DNA from: Fictibacillus phosphorivorans
Lineage (GTDB): Bacteria > Bacillota > Bacilli > Bacillales > Fictibacillaceae
DNA length: 64,000 nt
Assembly (NCBI RefSeq): GCF_007673525.1
Contig: NZ_VDZU01000001.1
Location: 1,498,177 to 1,562,176 of the forward strand
Direction of reading: 5' to 3'
The stretch's first letter is position 1. Every line of letters starts with the position of its first letter. A program made the position numbers and the translations under genes. The notes under the pieces were generated by a model, which was given only the letters and a program-made list of their open reading frames with translations, had not been told where the DNA came from and searched no databases. Positions 54,232 through 64,000 of the stretch are shown here, piece by piece.

Positions 54232-54294
54232 TGTTCGGAAGGGTTAGTAAGTCCATTGTTCGGATTGTAACGAGTCCTAACAATATGGTATTAT
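54232..54294 (+). promoter_or_regulatory. nusB promoter with a dyad over the -35
   Basis: TTGTAA (54265-54270), an 18-bp spacer and TATTAT (54289-54294) with extended TGG. TTGTTCGGA and TCCTAACAA (about 54256-54283) form an inverted repeat around the -35. TGTTCGGA also occurs at 54232-54239 and 54257-54264. Confidence 0.5.
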
Positions 54295-54335
54295 GCTAGA
54301 TAGAAATTGTTCGCAAATAGAAAGGAAGTCGGATT

Positions 54336-54731
54336 ATGAAACGCAGACTTGCCAGAGAAAAGGCATTTCAATCGCTTTTTCAAATTGAAGTAAGTGACAT
54401 CTCAGCTAATGAAGCTATGGAGCATGTTTTAGAAGGAGAGCCATCAGACGAATTTTTAACAAGTATGGTTCATGGTACCGTTGAAAAGAAAGAAGAAATC
54501 GAGCGTTTTCTAACGCCTTATTTAGAGAAATGGAGCTTTTCAAGACTAGCAAACGTAGAACGCGTTGTTCTTCAGATGGCTGCTTACGAATGGTTGTTCA
54601 TGGAAGAGGTTCCAAAGAACGTAACGTTGAATGAAGCGATTGAAACAGCAAAAATCTTTGGCGGTGAAGAAGCAGGACGTTTCGTAAATGGTGTCTTAGG
54701 AAAGATAGTCAAAGATATTAACAATAATTAA
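54336..54731 (+). CDS. nusB: Transcription antitermination protein NusB
   Basis: 131 residues, all-helical. Binds boxA RNA with NusE (S10) in rRNA antitermination. N-terminal MKRRLAREKAFQSLFQIEVS with its arginine-rich RNA face and C-terminal ETAKIFGGEEAGRFVNGVLGKI are family signatures. Confidence 0.96.
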   Translation: MKRRLAREKAFQSLFQIEVSDISANEAMEHVLEGEPSDEFLTSMVHGTVEKKEEIERFLTPYLEKWSFSRLANVERVVLQMAAYEWLFMEEVPKNVTLNEAIETAKIFGGEEAGRFVNGVLGKIVKDINNN

Positions 54732-54771
54732 TTTAATAATAAAACCAACTACTTTTGAGGGGGACTTTAGA

Positions 54772-55635
54772 ATGGCTGTGTTAGACGGAAAACAAATTGC
54801 GAGAGAGATCAGAGAAAAACTTGCAAAAGAGATCCAAGACCTTAAACAAGAAGGAATTGTTCCAGGTTTAGCTGTTATTCTAGTAGGCGATCACCCAGCG
54901 TCTCGTTCATATGTATTAGCAAAAGAAAGAACGTGTAAAGAGCTCGGTATGCATTCGGTATTGACGGAGCTTCCTGAATCTATTTCTGAGAATGAATTAT
55001 TACAATACATTCAAGCATTTAACAATGACGAACAAATCGATGGGATACTCGTACAACTTCCCCTTCCTTCACATATTAGTGAATCAAAAGTAATTGAAAC
55101 CATTCTGCCTGAAAAAGATGTAGACGGTTTTCATCCGATTAATATCGGACGGATGCATGCAGGAGATGAGCAAGCTTTCATACCTTGCACTCCGCTTGGA
55201 ATTTTAGAGATGGTTAAACAAACCGGTGAAGATATTTCAGGAAAACATGTTGTCGTTGTAGGCAGAAGCAACCTTGTAGGAAAGCCAGCAGGCCAGCTTT
55301 TCTTGCAAGAAAATGCGACGGTGACGTTTTGCCACTCAAGAACTAAAAATCTTCGTGAACAAACATTGCAAGCTGATATTTTAATTGCGGCGGTAGGAAA
55401 ACCGAACCTTATTACAGAAGATATGGTAAAAGCAGGTGCCGTTGTCATTGATGTAGGGGTTAATCGCAAGGAAGATGGAAAGCTTTGTGGAGATGTAGAC
55501 TATGAGGCTATTAAACCGAAAGCAAAGCATATCACTCCTGTTCCAGGAGGCGTAGGCCCTATGACGATCACGATGTTGATGAACAATACGGTTCTTGCTT
55601 CAAAATGGAGAAAGCAGTTAAAGGAAGTACATTAA
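54772..55635 (+). CDS. folD: Methylenetetrahydrofolate dehydrogenase/cyclohydrolase
   Basis: 287 residues. Interconverts 5,10-methylene-THF, 5,10-methenyl-THF and 10-formyl-THF with NADP. Conserved Tyr/Lys pair in SRSYVLAKERTC, DGILVQLPLP, PEKDVDGFHP, PCTPLGI, VVGRSNLVGKP and PGGVGPMT. It uses the product of the glycine cleavage system and of YqgN. The stop overlaps the xseA start. Confidence 0.97.
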   Translation: MAVLDGKQIAREIREKLAKEIQDLKQEGIVPGLAVILVGDHPASRSYVLAKERTCKELGMHSVLTELPESISENELLQYIQAFNNDEQIDGILVQLPLPSHISESKVIETILPEKDVDGFHPINIGRMHAGDEQAFIPCTPLGILEMVKQTGEDISGKHVVVVGRSNLVGKPAGQLFLQENATVTFCHSRTKNLREQTLQADILIAAVGKPNLITEDMVKAGAVVIDVGVNRKEDGKLCGDVDYEAIKPKAKHITPVPGGVGPMTITMLMNNTVLASKWRKQLKEVH

Positions 55636-56996
55636 TGCAAAACAACAATCGGTATGTTCCAATATCGGCTGTAACCCGGTATATTAAAAGGCTATTTGAA
55701 AATGACGGTAACTTACAAGACGTTTGGGTAAAAGGTGAACTTTCCAATGTTAAGCTCCATAGTAGGGGCCATCTGTATTTCACGTTGAAAGATGCAAACA
55801 GCAGAGTTTCTGCGGTTATGTTTGCAGGAAACAACAGACATCTAAATTTCAAACCTGAAGAAGGAATGAATGTTTTAATCCAAGGTTCGTTCTCTGTTTA
55901 CGAACCTCAAGGGCAATACCAGCTCTATGTCAGAACGATGCAGCAAGACGGTGTTGGTAATTTATTTCTGGCGTATGAAAATCTTAAGAATATGTTAGAT
56001 CAACAAGGGCTTTTTGATCCTATACATAAAAAGCCGCTGCCTAAATTTCCTTCTACGATTGGTGTGGTCACTTCACCAACGGGAGCTGCCGTCAGGGATA
56101 TCGTGACTACTATAAAACGAAGGTTTCCGCTAGCTGCTGTCACAGTATACCCAGTGCTTGTTCAAGGACCAGGTGCTGCCCCGTCCATCGTTCGGGCGAT
56201 TGAACGAGCGAATGCTTTGAACGAATCAGATGTTCTCATCGTGGGACGTGGTGGAGGATCGATAGAAGAGTTATGGGCGTTTAATGAAGAAAGTGTTGCA
56301 AGAGCAATCTTTCAATCGCATCTGCCGATTATTTCAGCTGTGGGACATGAAACTGACTTTACAATTTCTGATTTTGTAGCTGACTTAAGAGCACCAACAC
56401 CTACAGCTGCTGCTGAGATGGCAGTGCCTCATCTAGATGAACTGAAGGATCGATTATTCCAAAGAAATGTTCGCTTGAAAAGGGTGATGAATGAGTTTGT
56501 AGCGGGTCATCAACAGCATCTTTCGCGACTGCAAAAATCATATGCTTTTAAGTACCCAACTCAATTGATCAAACAAAAAGAGCAAGAACTAGATAGGTGT
56601 ATGGATCAATTAAAACGTACGGTTGGAAGTTTTGTTGATCAACATCAAAATCAACTCTCACAGGTTAAACGTCAACTTTTACTGTTTTCACCTAGAGGTC
56701 AGCTTCAGAAGGCAAACGAAAGAGTCGTTTCTCTGCATAAGACATTGCTAAAAGAAACAAACCGTCACGTAAGGCAGCACCAGAGGGATTTTTCTAACAA
56801 GATTTCTAGACTCTCTTCCCTTAATCCTCTGGCTGTAATGGATAGAGGATACAGCTTGACCTATAAACAAGGCAAAGGCGAATTGGTTAAATCGGTATCA
56901 CAGGTAAAGGCTGGAGATGCATTAACGATAAAGTTAAAAGATGGACAGATCGATTGTCACATCACTGGAACGGAGGCGTCTTTTACGAATGACTGA
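55635..56996 (+). CDS. xseA: Exodeoxyribonuclease VII large subunit
   Basis: 453 residues from ATG 55635 (TAATG overlap with folD). N-terminal OB fold with [24 protein letters not shown], catalytic domain with [25 protein letters not shown] and [13 protein letters not shown], and a long coiled coil from about residue 270 that recruits XseB. Confidence 0.96.
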   Translation: MQNNNRYVPISAVTRYIKRLFENDGNLQDVWVKGELSNVKLHSRGHLYFTLKDANSRVSAVMFAGNNRHLNFKPEEGMNVLIQGSFSVYEPQGQYQLYVRTMQQDGVGNLFLAYENLKNMLDQQGLFDPIHKKPLPKFPSTIGVVTSPTGAAVRDIVTTIKRRFPLAAVTVYPVLVQGPGAAPSIVRAIERANALNESDVLIVGRGGGSIEELWAFNEESVARAIFQSHLPIISAVGHETDFTISDFVADLRAPTPTAAAEMAVPHLDELKDRLFQRNVRLKRVMNEFVAGHQQHLSRLQKSYAFKYPTQLIKQKEQELDRCMDQLKRTVGSFVDQHQNQLSQVKRQLLLFSPRGQLQKANERVVSLHKTLLKETNRHVRQHQRDFSNKISRLSSLNPLAVMDRGYSLTYKQGKGELVKSVSQVKAGDALTIKLKDGQIDCHITGTEASFTND

Positions 56997-57228
56997 AAAA
57001 ACAAGCAAACTTACATTTGAAGAAGCGATGATACAGCTAGAAGAGATCGTTGAAAAGCTTGAACAGGGAGATGTTCCTTTAGAAGAAAGTATCGATCTGT
57101 ATCAACAAGGAATGAAGCTCTCAAAATTATGTCATACGAAATTACAGAACGTTGAGAAGAAGATGGATACGATTCTGCATGAAGACGGAAAAGAAGAACC
57201 ATTCGCGATTCAGGAGGAAGATCATTGA
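56989..57228 (+). CDS. xseB: Exodeoxyribonuclease VII small subunit
   Basis: 79 residues from ATG 56989, overlapping xseA by 8 nt. Helical hairpin [35 protein letters not shown], the family core. Forms the exonuclease VII complex with several copies per XseA. Confidence 0.95.
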   Translation: MTEKTSKLTFEEAMIQLEEIVEKLEQGDVPLEESIDLYQQGMKLSKLCHTKLQNVEKKMDTILHEDGKEEPFAIQEEDH

Positions 57229-58106
57229 TAGCGTTTGAACAATATCTTCGAGATAAAAAAACATTGGTTGAAGAAAAGATGGTCACATACTTAGACAATT
57301 TGGATGCTCCAGAAACATTAAAAAAATCGATGCTATATTCAATTTCTGCAGGTGGAAAGCGAATACGTCCAATCCTTGCTCTTGCAGTTATGGAAGCTTT
57401 TGAAAAGAATATAGAAAAATTAGTAGATGTTGTTTGTTCGATTGAATTTGTTCACACTTATTCTCTCATCCATGATGACCTTCCTTCTATGGATAATGAT
57501 GATTATAGAAGAGGGAAACTAACGAACCATAAAGTTTTTGGGGAAGCTCAAGCCATTTTGGCCGGAGATGCTTTATTGACAGAGAGCTTTAGCTTGATCA
57601 CAAACAACTCTTATTTAACTTCGGACCAAAAAGTTCAAATGATTGCTGTTCTATCAAGAGCTGCAGGTGCAACAGGTATGGTTGGTGGTCAAGTAGAAGA
57701 TATAGAGGGAGAGAACAGAGACCTCACGTTAACAGAATTAGAAAGCATTCATGAAAAAAAGACGGGTAAGATGCTTGAATGTTCAGTGATCATAGGTGGA
57801 ATTGCAGCGAGAGCTTCTGATGAAGACCTTATCCATTTAACGAACTATGCACGGCATATCGGAATTGCATTTCAGATTCAAGATGACATATTAGATGTAA
57901 CAGGGAATCAAGAAGAAATTGGTAAACCTGTTGGAAGTGATGAGGCTAATCTGAAAACTACTTATCCTAAGATTCTTGGTCTTATTGGTGCAAAGAAAGA
58001 AATGGAAAACCATATACATATTTCTTTGGAACATTTAAACAAGATCAACGGAAATACAGGCATATTAGCGTCCATCGCTGACTACATTATAAAAAGAAAC
58101 CACTAA
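57225..58106 (+). CDS. ispA: Farnesyl diphosphate synthase
   Basis: 293 residues from TTG 57225 with AGGAGG, overlapping xseB by 4 nt. Short-chain trans-prenyltransferase: first Asp-rich motif [10 protein letters not shown], second QDDILD, and SAGGKRIRP near residue 41. Condenses DMAPP and IPP to farnesyl diphosphate, using precursors from the pathway started by Dxs. Confidence 0.95.
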   Translation: MIAFEQYLRDKKTLVEEKMVTYLDNLDAPETLKKSMLYSISAGGKRIRPILALAVMEAFEKNIEKLVDVVCSIEFVHTYSLIHDDLPSMDNDDYRRGKLTNHKVFGEAQAILAGDALLTESFSLITNNSYLTSDQKVQMIAVLSRAAGATGMVGGQVEDIEGENRDLTLTELESIHEKKTGKMLECSVIIGGIAARASDEDLIHLTNYARHIGIAFQIQDDILDVTGNQEEIGKPVGSDEANLKTTYPKILGLIGAKKEMENHIHISLEHLNKINGNTGILASIADYIIKRNH

Positions 58107-58110
58107 GAGA

Positions 58111-58139
58111 TTGTTGCGAAATTGGAAGTATGATATGAT
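58111..58139 (+). promoter_or_regulatory. Candidate sigma-A promoter directly before OLE RNA
   Basis: TTGTTG (58111-58116), a 17-bp spacer and TATGAT (58134-58139) with extended TGA. The predicted start near 58146 is within a few bases of the first OLE helix. Confidence 0.5.
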
Positions 58140-58151
58140 ATTATTTGCTTT

Positions 58152-58764
58152 GGAGTGGTGCAGTATTCTAGTCAGCCCCCCATTCCTGAAGGCGGGCCTA
58201 AAAATCCGCCAAAGGGCACATCGATGAAGTTCCTTGTATTGGCTTGAGGCGCCCAGCCTTGGGTCATCGCTGGGAGTTAAGGTTGAAGGGCGATCCACAA
58301 TGGCATGTGGGCGAGGACCCTTCTTCCGCGGAGGCCCCCATATTTGCGGTTTGTGTTCAAAAGACCTTACTGCGAAATGGGGTTTGAACCTGCTTAGCTT
58401 TTTTTCTTGTTCACAGGAAAAGAAGGCGAGCAGCGTAGCCTGCCTTGAGTGGAGCTTGAGGGGATTATGGTGTGAAAAGCCTGTATCGGTTGGCCGCTGA
58501 TTATGAGCTTTATACCATATGAAATCTTCTCTGCAAAAGAGGCTAGGGAATGTGCGCGAGGCTGTTGAGGAAAACTCCTAGACTGTTCTGCCCTGACACC
58601 TTTTAGGGATTATAGTGCGGACTAAGTGGTAATCTAGTCTAACGTTTGGCAACAGCGTTAAGAAGAGAGTAAAGGGAAACCGCGAACATGGCGACATTTC
58701 GTACTCTTCTGGGAAAACCTACTGGACCTAAGCCGCAGTCTTTACTTAATAAGGTGACCACTCC
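58152..58764 (+). ncRNA. ole: OLE RNA (ornate, large, extremophilic RNA)
   Basis: About 613 nt of structured, GC-richer, non-coding sequence between ispA and oapA/dxs, the diagnostic location and size for OLE RNA. The closing helix is visible: GGAGTGGT (58152-58159) pairs perfectly with ACCACTCC (58757-58764). Family-like blocks seen inside include GGCGGGCC/GGCCCGCC-type stems near 58191, the GCGGAGGCCCCC region near 58330 and TGGACCTAAGCCGCAG near the 3' end. OLE forms a membrane ribonucleoprotein with OapA and is tied to tolerance of cold, short-chain alcohols and Mg2+ stress in alkaliphiles. Open frames inside it are fortuitous. Confidence 0.92.
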
Positions 58765-58801
58765 CTATTACATAAAGTGACCAAAAAGTGAGGAGTTATG
58801 C

Positions 58802-59398
58802 ATGAAGCATTCCTTTACTAAAACACTCAAATGGAGTACAAGCATTGCCGTTATCACTCTTGTGTTAGCGGCTATTTTTACAGTTGTATCATCTTTTTTG
58901 TTAAATGGAGTTTCGTGGGCGATAGGGATGGGAATCGTGTTTCTAATCGTATTAACCGGGGTTCTGTTTGACATAGTAGGGGTGGCATCAACTGCTGCGA
59001 AAGAAGTTCCGTTTCATGCGATGGCTTCTGAGAAGGTTCCTGGAGCAAGACATGCTATAATCATTACAAGAAACGCAGATCGTGTAGCGAATTTTTGTAA
59101 CGATGTTATTGGAGACATCTCTGGGATCGTTAGCGGAACGGCATCTGCTGCAGTAGTAGTAGAACTTACACTTTCAATGGGGAACAGATCTGGATCAAAC
59201 TCTGAGTATTTGATCTCAATCGTATTCACCAGTGTAGTTGCTGCACTTACTGTAGGAGGCAAAGCGCTAGGAAAATCATATGCGATCAACCACTCAACCT
59301 TTATTATTTTTCAGGTTGGGCGTTTATTATATTTTTTAGAGGAAAAATTAAGAATTAAACTGCTATCGCCTGCTAAAAGAGAGAAGAAAAGGCGTTAA
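58802..59398 (+). CDS. oapA: OLE-associated protein A (OapA)
   Basis: 198 residues with about four membrane segments (near 14-35, 38-62, 108-128, 138-158). It lies between OLE RNA and dxs, the fixed position of oapA. OapA binds OLE RNA and takes it to the membrane. Basic residues at the C-terminus ([10 protein letters not shown]) and in loops could contact RNA. The stop overlaps an ATG of dxs. Confidence 0.9.
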   Translation: MKHSFTKTLKWSTSIAVITLVLAAIFTVVSSFLLNGVSWAIGMGIVFLIVLTGVLFDIVGVASTAAKEVPFHAMASEKVPGARHAIIITRNADRVANFCNDVIGDISGIVSGTASAAVVVELTLSMGNRSGSNSEYLISIVFTSVVAALTVGGKALGKSYAINHSTFIIFQVGRLLYFLEEKLRIKLLSPAKREKKRR

Positions 59399-59418
59399 TG
59401 GAAAGAGAGGCATATTCC

Positions 59419-61317
59419 ATGAACCTGGAAGAAATTCAAGATCCTCAGTTTTTGAAAACGTATGAAACTGAACAATTAAATAAATTAGCTGCCGAGATTC
59501 GTTCTTTTCTAATTGAAAAACTTTCAGTTAGAGGAGGCCATCTTGGGCCTAATCTTGGCGTTGTAGAATTAACGCTTGCCATGCACAAAGTCTTTGACAG
59601 TCCTAAAGACAAGTTTATTTGGGATGTTGGTCATCAAGCCTATGTGCATAAGATTCTTACGGGAAGAGCATCGCAGTTTGATACACTTCGACAGTATAAG
59701 GGTCTCTGTGGATTTCCTAAAAGGATCGAAAGCGAACATGATGTTTGGGAAACAGGGCACAGTTCTACATCACTTTCTGCAGCTATGGGTATGGCTATCG
59801 CTAGAGACCTTAAGAAAACAGATGATAAAGTTCTTGCGGTCATTGGTGATGGTGCTTTAACGGGCGGAATGGCTTTAGAAGCGCTGAACCATATCGGTCA
59901 TGAAAAGAAAGACTTAATCGTTGTTCTTAACGACAACGAGATGTCTATCGCTCCAAATGTTGGAGCTCTTCACAACGTTTTAGGACGCATGAGAACAGCT
60001 AGAAAATACAATAAAGCAAAAGATGAGTTAGAATCATTGATTCGTAAGATACCCGCTTTTGGCGGTAAATTGGCTGCTACAGCTGAACGTGTTAAAGACA
60101 GCTTAAAGTATCTGTTAGTATCAGGAATGTTTTTTGAGGAGCTAGGCTACACCTATTTAGGGCCAGTTGATGGTCATGATGTAGATGACTTGATCGAGAA
60201 TCTAACATATGCCAAAAAAACGAAAGGTCCGGTAATCATCCACGTTCTTACGAAAAAAGGCAAAGGATATGAACCGGCTGAAAGTGATAAAAAGGATAGC
60301 TGGCATGGCGTTGGTCCTTATAAGATTGAATCAGGTGAGCAGATCAAACCGCAGCAAGTTGGACCATCTTACAGCGGAGTGGTCAGTAAAACTCTTGAGA
60401 CGCTATCCCATAAAGATGATCGTATTGCTGTCATAACGCCTGCCATGACCATTGGCTCTAAGCTAACGGATTACGGCAAAGCGTTTCCTGATCGGTTGTT
60501 TGACGTTGGTATTGCTGAACAGCATGCCACAACGATGGCAGCTGGACTTGCTACGCAGAATATGAAACCGGTCCTATCGATCTATTCTACGTTCTTGCAG
60601 CGAGGTTACGACCAAGTAGTTCATGATGTAGCCAGACAGAATTTGAATGTTGTTTTCACAATAGATAGATCTGGTCTCGTTGGTGCTGATGGAGAAACGC
60701 ACCAAGGTGTATTTGATATTGCCTTCTTGCGTCATATTCCAAACATGGTATTGATGATGGGGAAAGATGAGAACGAGCTTCAGCATATGGTATATTCTGC
60801 TCTTAAATATGAAGATGGTCCGATTGCGATCAGATTCCCTAGAGGTAACGGTTCAGGAGTTCCGATGGATGAAGAGTTTGAGAACATTCCAATTGGTTCA
60901 TGGGAAGTGCTGAAAGATGGAGATGACGTTGCGATTCTAACGTTTGGAACGACGATTCCAATGGCGCTTGAAGCTTGGGAGATTCTCGCTAAATCAGGTA
61001 TCTCAGCACGCGTGATCAACGCTCGTTTTATCAAACCGCTTGACTCAAAAATGCTCAAAGAGCTTTATGCGGAAAACATGCCTATTTTAACGTTAGAAGA
61101 GGCTGTTCTTCAAGGCGGTTTTGGAAGTGCGGTATTAGAGCATGTGGCTGACCATCAGGCAAATGTGATCATTGATCGAATGGGTATACCAGATTGCTTT
61201 ATCGAGCATGGAAGTGTGACAAAACTTTTAGAAGAGATCGGAATTACAACGCCTGATCTTGTTGAGCGAGTGAAAACGCTTGTTAAAAGAAAGGCAGAAA
61301 AGGGTCTTCTTACATGA
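59419..61317 (+). CDS. dxs: 1-deoxy-D-xylulose-5-phosphate synthase
   Basis: 632 residues from ATG 59419, with AAAGAGAGG upstream and the family N-terminus [12 protein letters not shown] 59398 overlaps oapA but adds no family sequence. TPP enzyme that starts the MEP pathway: [28 protein letters not shown]-binding GDGALTGGM...[11 protein letters not shown], and DVGIAEQHA with the catalytic Glu. Confidence 0.97.
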   Translation: MNLEEIQDPQFLKTYETEQLNKLAAEIRSFLIEKLSVRGGHLGPNLGVVELTLAMHKVFDSPKDKFIWDVGHQAYVHKILTGRASQFDTLRQYKGLCGFPKRIESEHDVWETGHSSTSLSAAMGMAIARDLKKTDDKVLAVIGDGALTGGMALEALNHIGHEKKDLIVVLNDNEMSIAPNVGALHNVLGRMRTARKYNKAKDELESLIRKIPAFGGKLAATAERVKDSLKYLLVSGMFFEELGYTYLGPVDGHDVDDLIENLTYAKKTKGPVIIHVLTKKGKGYEPAESDKKDSWHGVGPYKIESGEQIKPQQVGPSYSGVVSKTLETLSHKDDRIAVITPAMTIGSKLTDYGKAFPDRLFDVGIAEQHATTMAAGLATQNMKPVLSIYSTFLQRGYDQVVHDVARQNLNVVFTIDRSGLVGADGETHQGVFDIAFLRHIPNMVLMMGKDENELQHMVYSALKYEDGPIAIRFPRGNGSGVPMDEEFENIPIGSWEVLKDGDDVAILTFGTTIPMALEAWEILAKSGISARVINARFIKPLDSKMLKELYAENMPILTLEEAVLQGGFGSAVLEHVADHQANVIIDRMGIPDCFIEHGSVTKLLEEIGITTPDLVERVKTLVKRKAEKGLLT

Positions 61318-62132
61318 AAAAAGAACGGGTAGATGTACTGCTTGTCAATCGAGGACTTTGTGAAACACGAGAGAAAGCCAAACGATCTGTTATGGCTGGC
61401 CTCGTGTACTCAGGAACGAACCGGATGGATAAGCCAGGAGAAAAGATAGAACAAGATGCGCCTCTTCAAGTTAAAGGAGATGTAATCCCTTATGTGGGAA
61501 GAGGCGGGCTTAAGCTTGAAAAGGCACTTAAAACCTTTGATTTTGAAGTTAAAGAAAAGATAGGAATGGATATTGGGGCTTCAACAGGTGGCTTTACTGA
61601 CTGTGCCTTACAAAATGGCGCCTCCTATATTTATGCGATCGATGTGGGCTACAATCAACTTGCTTGGAAGCTGAGAAACGATTCTAGGGTAGCGGTGATG
61701 GAAAGAACAAACTTTAGATATGTAACTCCTGATCAGCTTCAACAGGGAATCCCTCACTTTGCAACGATCGACGTTTCATTCATTTCACTACGAATCATTC
61801 TTCCTGTGCTGACTCAGCTTATGCCAACTGGAGATGTGATCGCTTTGATCAAGCCTCAGTTTGAAGCAGGGCGTGAAGAAGTCGGGAAAAAGGGAATTGT
61901 TAGAGATCCTAAAGTTCATAAACGCGTGATTGAAGAGATTACGGATTTTGCCCGCAAAACAGGGATTAATCCTGTTGCATTGTCCTTCTCACCTATAACG
62001 GGTGGGGATGGAAATATCGAGTTTTTAATGCATGGAAAAGTAAATAATGAGGACTGCATGTCGATAACTTCAAAAACTATTGAAGAAGTTGTGAAGTCAG
62101 CTCATGAAACATTAAAGAAAGAGCGAGAATAA
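61314..62132 (+). CDS. tlyA: TlyA family rRNA methyltransferase/hemolysin-like (YqxC)
   Basis: 272 residues, overlapping dxs by 4 nt. N-terminal S4 RNA-binding domain ([20 protein letters not shown]) and a FtsJ-like SAM methyltransferase domain with [19 protein letters not shown]. Mycobacterial TlyA makes 2'-O-methylcytidine in 16S and 23S rRNA; the target here is not established. Confidence 0.92.
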   Translation: MKKERVDVLLVNRGLCETREKAKRSVMAGLVYSGTNRMDKPGEKIEQDAPLQVKGDVIPYVGRGGLKLEKALKTFDFEVKEKIGMDIGASTGGFTDCALQNGASYIYAIDVGYNQLAWKLRNDSRVAVMERTNFRYVTPDQLQQGIPHFATIDVSFISLRIILPVLTQLMPTGDVIALIKPQFEAGREEVGKKGIVRDPKVHKRVIEEITDFARKTGINPVALSFSPITGGDGNIEFLMHGKVNNEDCMSITSKTIEEVVKSAHETLKKERE

Positions 62133-62148
62133 AATTTCTCGCTCTTTT
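62118..62148 (+). terminator. Rho-independent terminator at the tlyA stop
   Basis: AAAGAGCGAGAA (62118-62129) pairs with TTCTCGCTCTTT (62136-62147). The stem begins inside the last tlyA codons. Confidence 0.85.
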
Positions 62149-62169
62149 CATCATTTCACTAATGAAAAA

Positions 62170-62198
62170 TTTACATCCTATGCACAATAGTATAAGAT
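62170..62198 (+). promoter_or_regulatory. Candidate sigma-A promoter of ahrC
   Basis: TTTACA (62170-62175), a 17-bp spacer and TAAGAT (62193-62198). Start near 62205, about 35 nt before the ahrC GTG. Confidence 0.45.
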
Positions 62199-62239
62199 AA
62201 AGGCAGAATGTGACAGTGTAAATTGAGGTGGAATCACGA

Positions 62240-62689
62240 GTGAATAAAGGACAACGACATATTAAAATACGTGAAATGATCAGCAACCATGATATTGAGA
62301 CACAAGACGATTTAGTGGAACTGCTTAAGAAAGCAAACTTTAATGTAACGCAAGCAACTGTTTCCCGAGATATTAAAGAACTGCATCTTGTGAAAGTGCC
62401 GATGAACGATGGTCGCTATAAATACAGTCTTCCGGCTGACCAAAGGTTCAACCCACTGCAGAAGTTAAAAAGAACACTGACTGACAGCTTTATTAGTATT
62501 GATTATGCAGATCACCTGATTATCATGAAAACACTTCCGGGTAATGCAAATGCCATTGGTGCGTTAATTGATAAGCTGGATTGGGAAGATTTAATGGGAA
62601 CGATCTGTGGCGATGATACAATCTTAATTATTTGTCGTTCTAAAGAAGTTAGTTCAGATGTTTCGCAGCGCTTTTTAGATATGCTGTAA
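62240..62689 (+). CDS. ahrC: Arginine repressor/activator
   Basis: 149 residues from GTG 62240 with GAGGTGG 8 nt upstream. ArgR-family hexameric regulator: winged-helix [18 protein letters not shown] and the arginine-binding C-terminal [15 protein letters not shown]...[14 protein letters not shown]. Represses arginine biosynthesis and activates catabolism; upstream of recN as in B. subtilis. Confidence 0.96.
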   Translation: MNKGQRHIKIREMISNHDIETQDDLVELLKKANFNVTQATVSRDIKELHLVKVPMNDGRYKYSLPADQRFNPLQKLKRTLTDSFISIDYADHLIIMKTLPGNANAIGALIDKLDWEDLMGTICGDDTILIICRSKEVSSDVSQRFLDML

Positions 62690-62713
62690 TTTTTATAATA
62701 AGGTGTGATGTAA

Positions 62714-64000
62714 TTGCTGGCAGAATTAAGTATTCGTAATTTTGCTATAATTGATTCTCTGAGTGTTTCTTTTAGTAAAGGGTTAACCGTATTAACAGGT
62801 GAAACCGGTGCAGGAAAGTCCATCATCATCGATGCGATCGGACTTCTGATCGGTGGCCGCGGCTCTACGGAATTTGTACGCTATGGTACTCAAAAAGCTG
62901 AAATCGAAGGTTTGTTTCATATTCATCCAGGTCATCGTGTATATGACAAATGTGAGGAATTTGGAATTGCGATTTCGGATGAAGATGAGATGGTCGTGCT
63001 TAAAAGGGATATAACGGAGAACGGAAAAAGCATCTGCAGAGTAAACGGAAAGCTTGTTACGCTCTCTGTCATTAAGGAGATCGGACAGGCCTTAGTAGAT
63101 ATTCATGGGCAGCATGAAACGCAATATTTAATGCAGCCTGACAAGCATCTTTTTTTACTCGATAGTTTTGGTGATAAGGATTTTAAACAAGAGCTGATTT
63201 CGTACGAATCAACCTTCAGAGACTACAAAGAAATCAACAAGCAGCTTTCAGAGCTCTCTAGAAACGAACAAGAGATCGCGCAGAGAATAGACTTGCTCGA
63301 ATATCAGTACCAAGAGATAGCGGGTAGCAACCTCATTCCTGATGAGGATGTTAAGCTTGAGGAAGAAAAAAGAATGCTTTCGAATTTTGAAAGAATTCAT
63401 GGCTCTCTTCAGGATGCTTACCATAATCTTTATGGCGAAGGAAAAGCGCTCGAACTTGTATCTAGTGCACTAGCTGATTTTTCGCAGGTCGCAGCACTTG
63501 ATGAATCATTAAAAGCCGACGAAGAGCAATTTGGAAACAGCTTTTATGTACTTGAAGAGCTTACATATAAGATTCGGGATATGTTTGATTCATTAGAATA
63601 CAACCCGGAAAGGCTTAACAGCATCGAATCACGTCTTGATGAACTAAGTAAGCTTAAACGCAAATACGGTTCTTCAGTAAAAGAAATGATCGATTATAGT
63701 GAAAAAATTAAAAAAGAGTTAGAACTCATTCAGAACAAAGATAATCATATTGAAGAACTCAAGAAAAAGCAGGATAAGCTCATTGCTAAACTTGAGGTAT
63801 CAGGTAAAAAGCTGACTAAGCGGAGAACAGAGACCGCTAAAGTCTTAAAGAACAGTATACAGCAACAGCTTAAAGAACTTTATATGGAAAAAACCAAATT
63901 CGAAGTCGTAATGAAGCGGATTGAGGATAATCAGTTTTTAAGAACAGGAATGGATTCTGTAGAATTTTATATCTCCCCGAATCCTGGAGAACCCCTTAAA
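62714..64000 (+). CDS. recN: DNA repair protein RecN (3' truncated by window)
   Basis: First 429 residues of an SMC-like ATPase from TTG 62714. The N-terminus MLAELSIRNFAIID is followed by Walker A TGETGAGKS near residue 30, and a long coiled coil from about residue 160. RecN binds double-strand breaks early in recombinational repair. The second half, with the signature and Walker B motifs, lies beyond the window. Confidence 0.94.
   Translation, partial: MLAELSIRNFAIIDSLSVSFSKGLTVLTGETGAGKSIIIDAIGLLIGGRGSTEFVRYGTQKAEIEGLFHIHPGHRVYDKCEEFGIAISDEDEMVVLKRDITENGKSICRVNGKLVTLSVIKEIGQALVDIHGQHETQYLMQPDKHLFLLDSFGDKDFKQELISYESTFRDYKEINKQLSELSRNEQEIAQRIDLLEYQYQEIAGSNLIPDEDVKLEEEKRMLSNFERIHGSLQDAYHNLYGEGKALELVSSALADFSQVAALDESLKADEEQFGNSFYVLEELTYKIRDMFDSLEYNPERLNSIESRLDELSKLKRKYGSSVKEMIDYSEKIKKELELIQNKDNHIEELKKKQDKLIAKLEVSGKKLTKRRTETAKVLKNSIQQQLKELYMEKTKFEVVMKRIEDNQFLRTGMDSVEFYISPNPGEPLK

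Noticed and set aside
58234..58500. 88-residue ORF, and the minus-strand ORF at 58065-58298
   Set aside because: Both fall inside OLE RNA, have unusual composition and lack ribosome-binding sites.

Overview
The window is a chromosomal segment of a spore-forming, naturally competent member of the Bacillaceae. The evidence is the complete spoIIIA sporulation operon, splB, spoVAF-like and yqhR/figP germination genes, the comG competence operon, and a gene order (rpmG-yqgN ... yqgQ-glcK-yqgS-yqgT ... yqgX/yqgY/mgsR-comG-yqhG/yqhH-gcv-lipM ... mntR-yqhO-P-Q-R-aroQ-pepP-efp-spoIIIA-accBC-nusB-folD-xse-ispA-dxs-tlyA-ahrC-recN) that I recall as largely collinear with Bacillus subtilis. An OLE RNA/oapA pair between ispA and dxs and a class II ribonucleotide reductase point away from B. 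subtilis itself, towards an environmental, possibly alkaliphilic or Fictibacillus-like bacillus. The genus is an inference.

Layout. 1-6945: alpha-glucan cluster of a GH57-GT4 fusion (5' end outside the window), a nucleotidyltransferase fused to a degenerate phosphohexomutase, and a GH15 glucoamylase-like enzyme. 7045-10185: zinc-free-type L33, folate salvage, DUF92, mobA and HAD genes. 10166-15077: an unknown membrane-anchored protein (minus strand), M42 peptidase, SpoVAF-like protein, yqgQ and glucokinase. 15081-22336: LtaS-type enzyme, M14 peptidase, small membrane proteins, YqgX, a MidA-type methyltransferase, MgsR and a tRNA-Gln. 22458-27178: comGA-GG, aroK and yqzE. 27225-29667: the yqhG/yqhH pair, divergent from the glycine-riboswitch-controlled gcvT-gcvPA-gcvPB operon (to 33969). 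34017-39972: yqhL, lipM, nrdJ, splB and mntR. 40032-40136: a strict 21-bp-period repeat array. 40265-45419: yqhO-yqhR, aroQ, pepP and efp. 46047-51108: spoIIIAA-AH behind a sigma-E-like promoter. 51418-57228: accBC, an Asp23 protein, nusB, folD and xseAB. 57225-64000: ispA, OLE RNA, oapA, dxs, tlyA, ahrC and recN (3' end outside the window).

How the genes connect. The gcv genes, folD and yqgN share one-carbon folate metabolism. lipM supplies octanoyl/lipoyl groups of the kind needed by the glycine cleavage H protein. ispA and dxs supply isoprenoids and flank the OLE RNA and its membrane partner. SpoVAF and YqhR/FigP are reported partners in spore germination.

The least explained material is non-coding: the OLE locus, two copies of a roughly 150-bp terminal-inverted-repeat element that carries 21-bp phased units (45536-45682 and 53821-53978), a separate 21-bp phased array (40032-40136), and a large dispersed palindrome (54018-54148). 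Positions and alignments were read by eye, and no database search was run.
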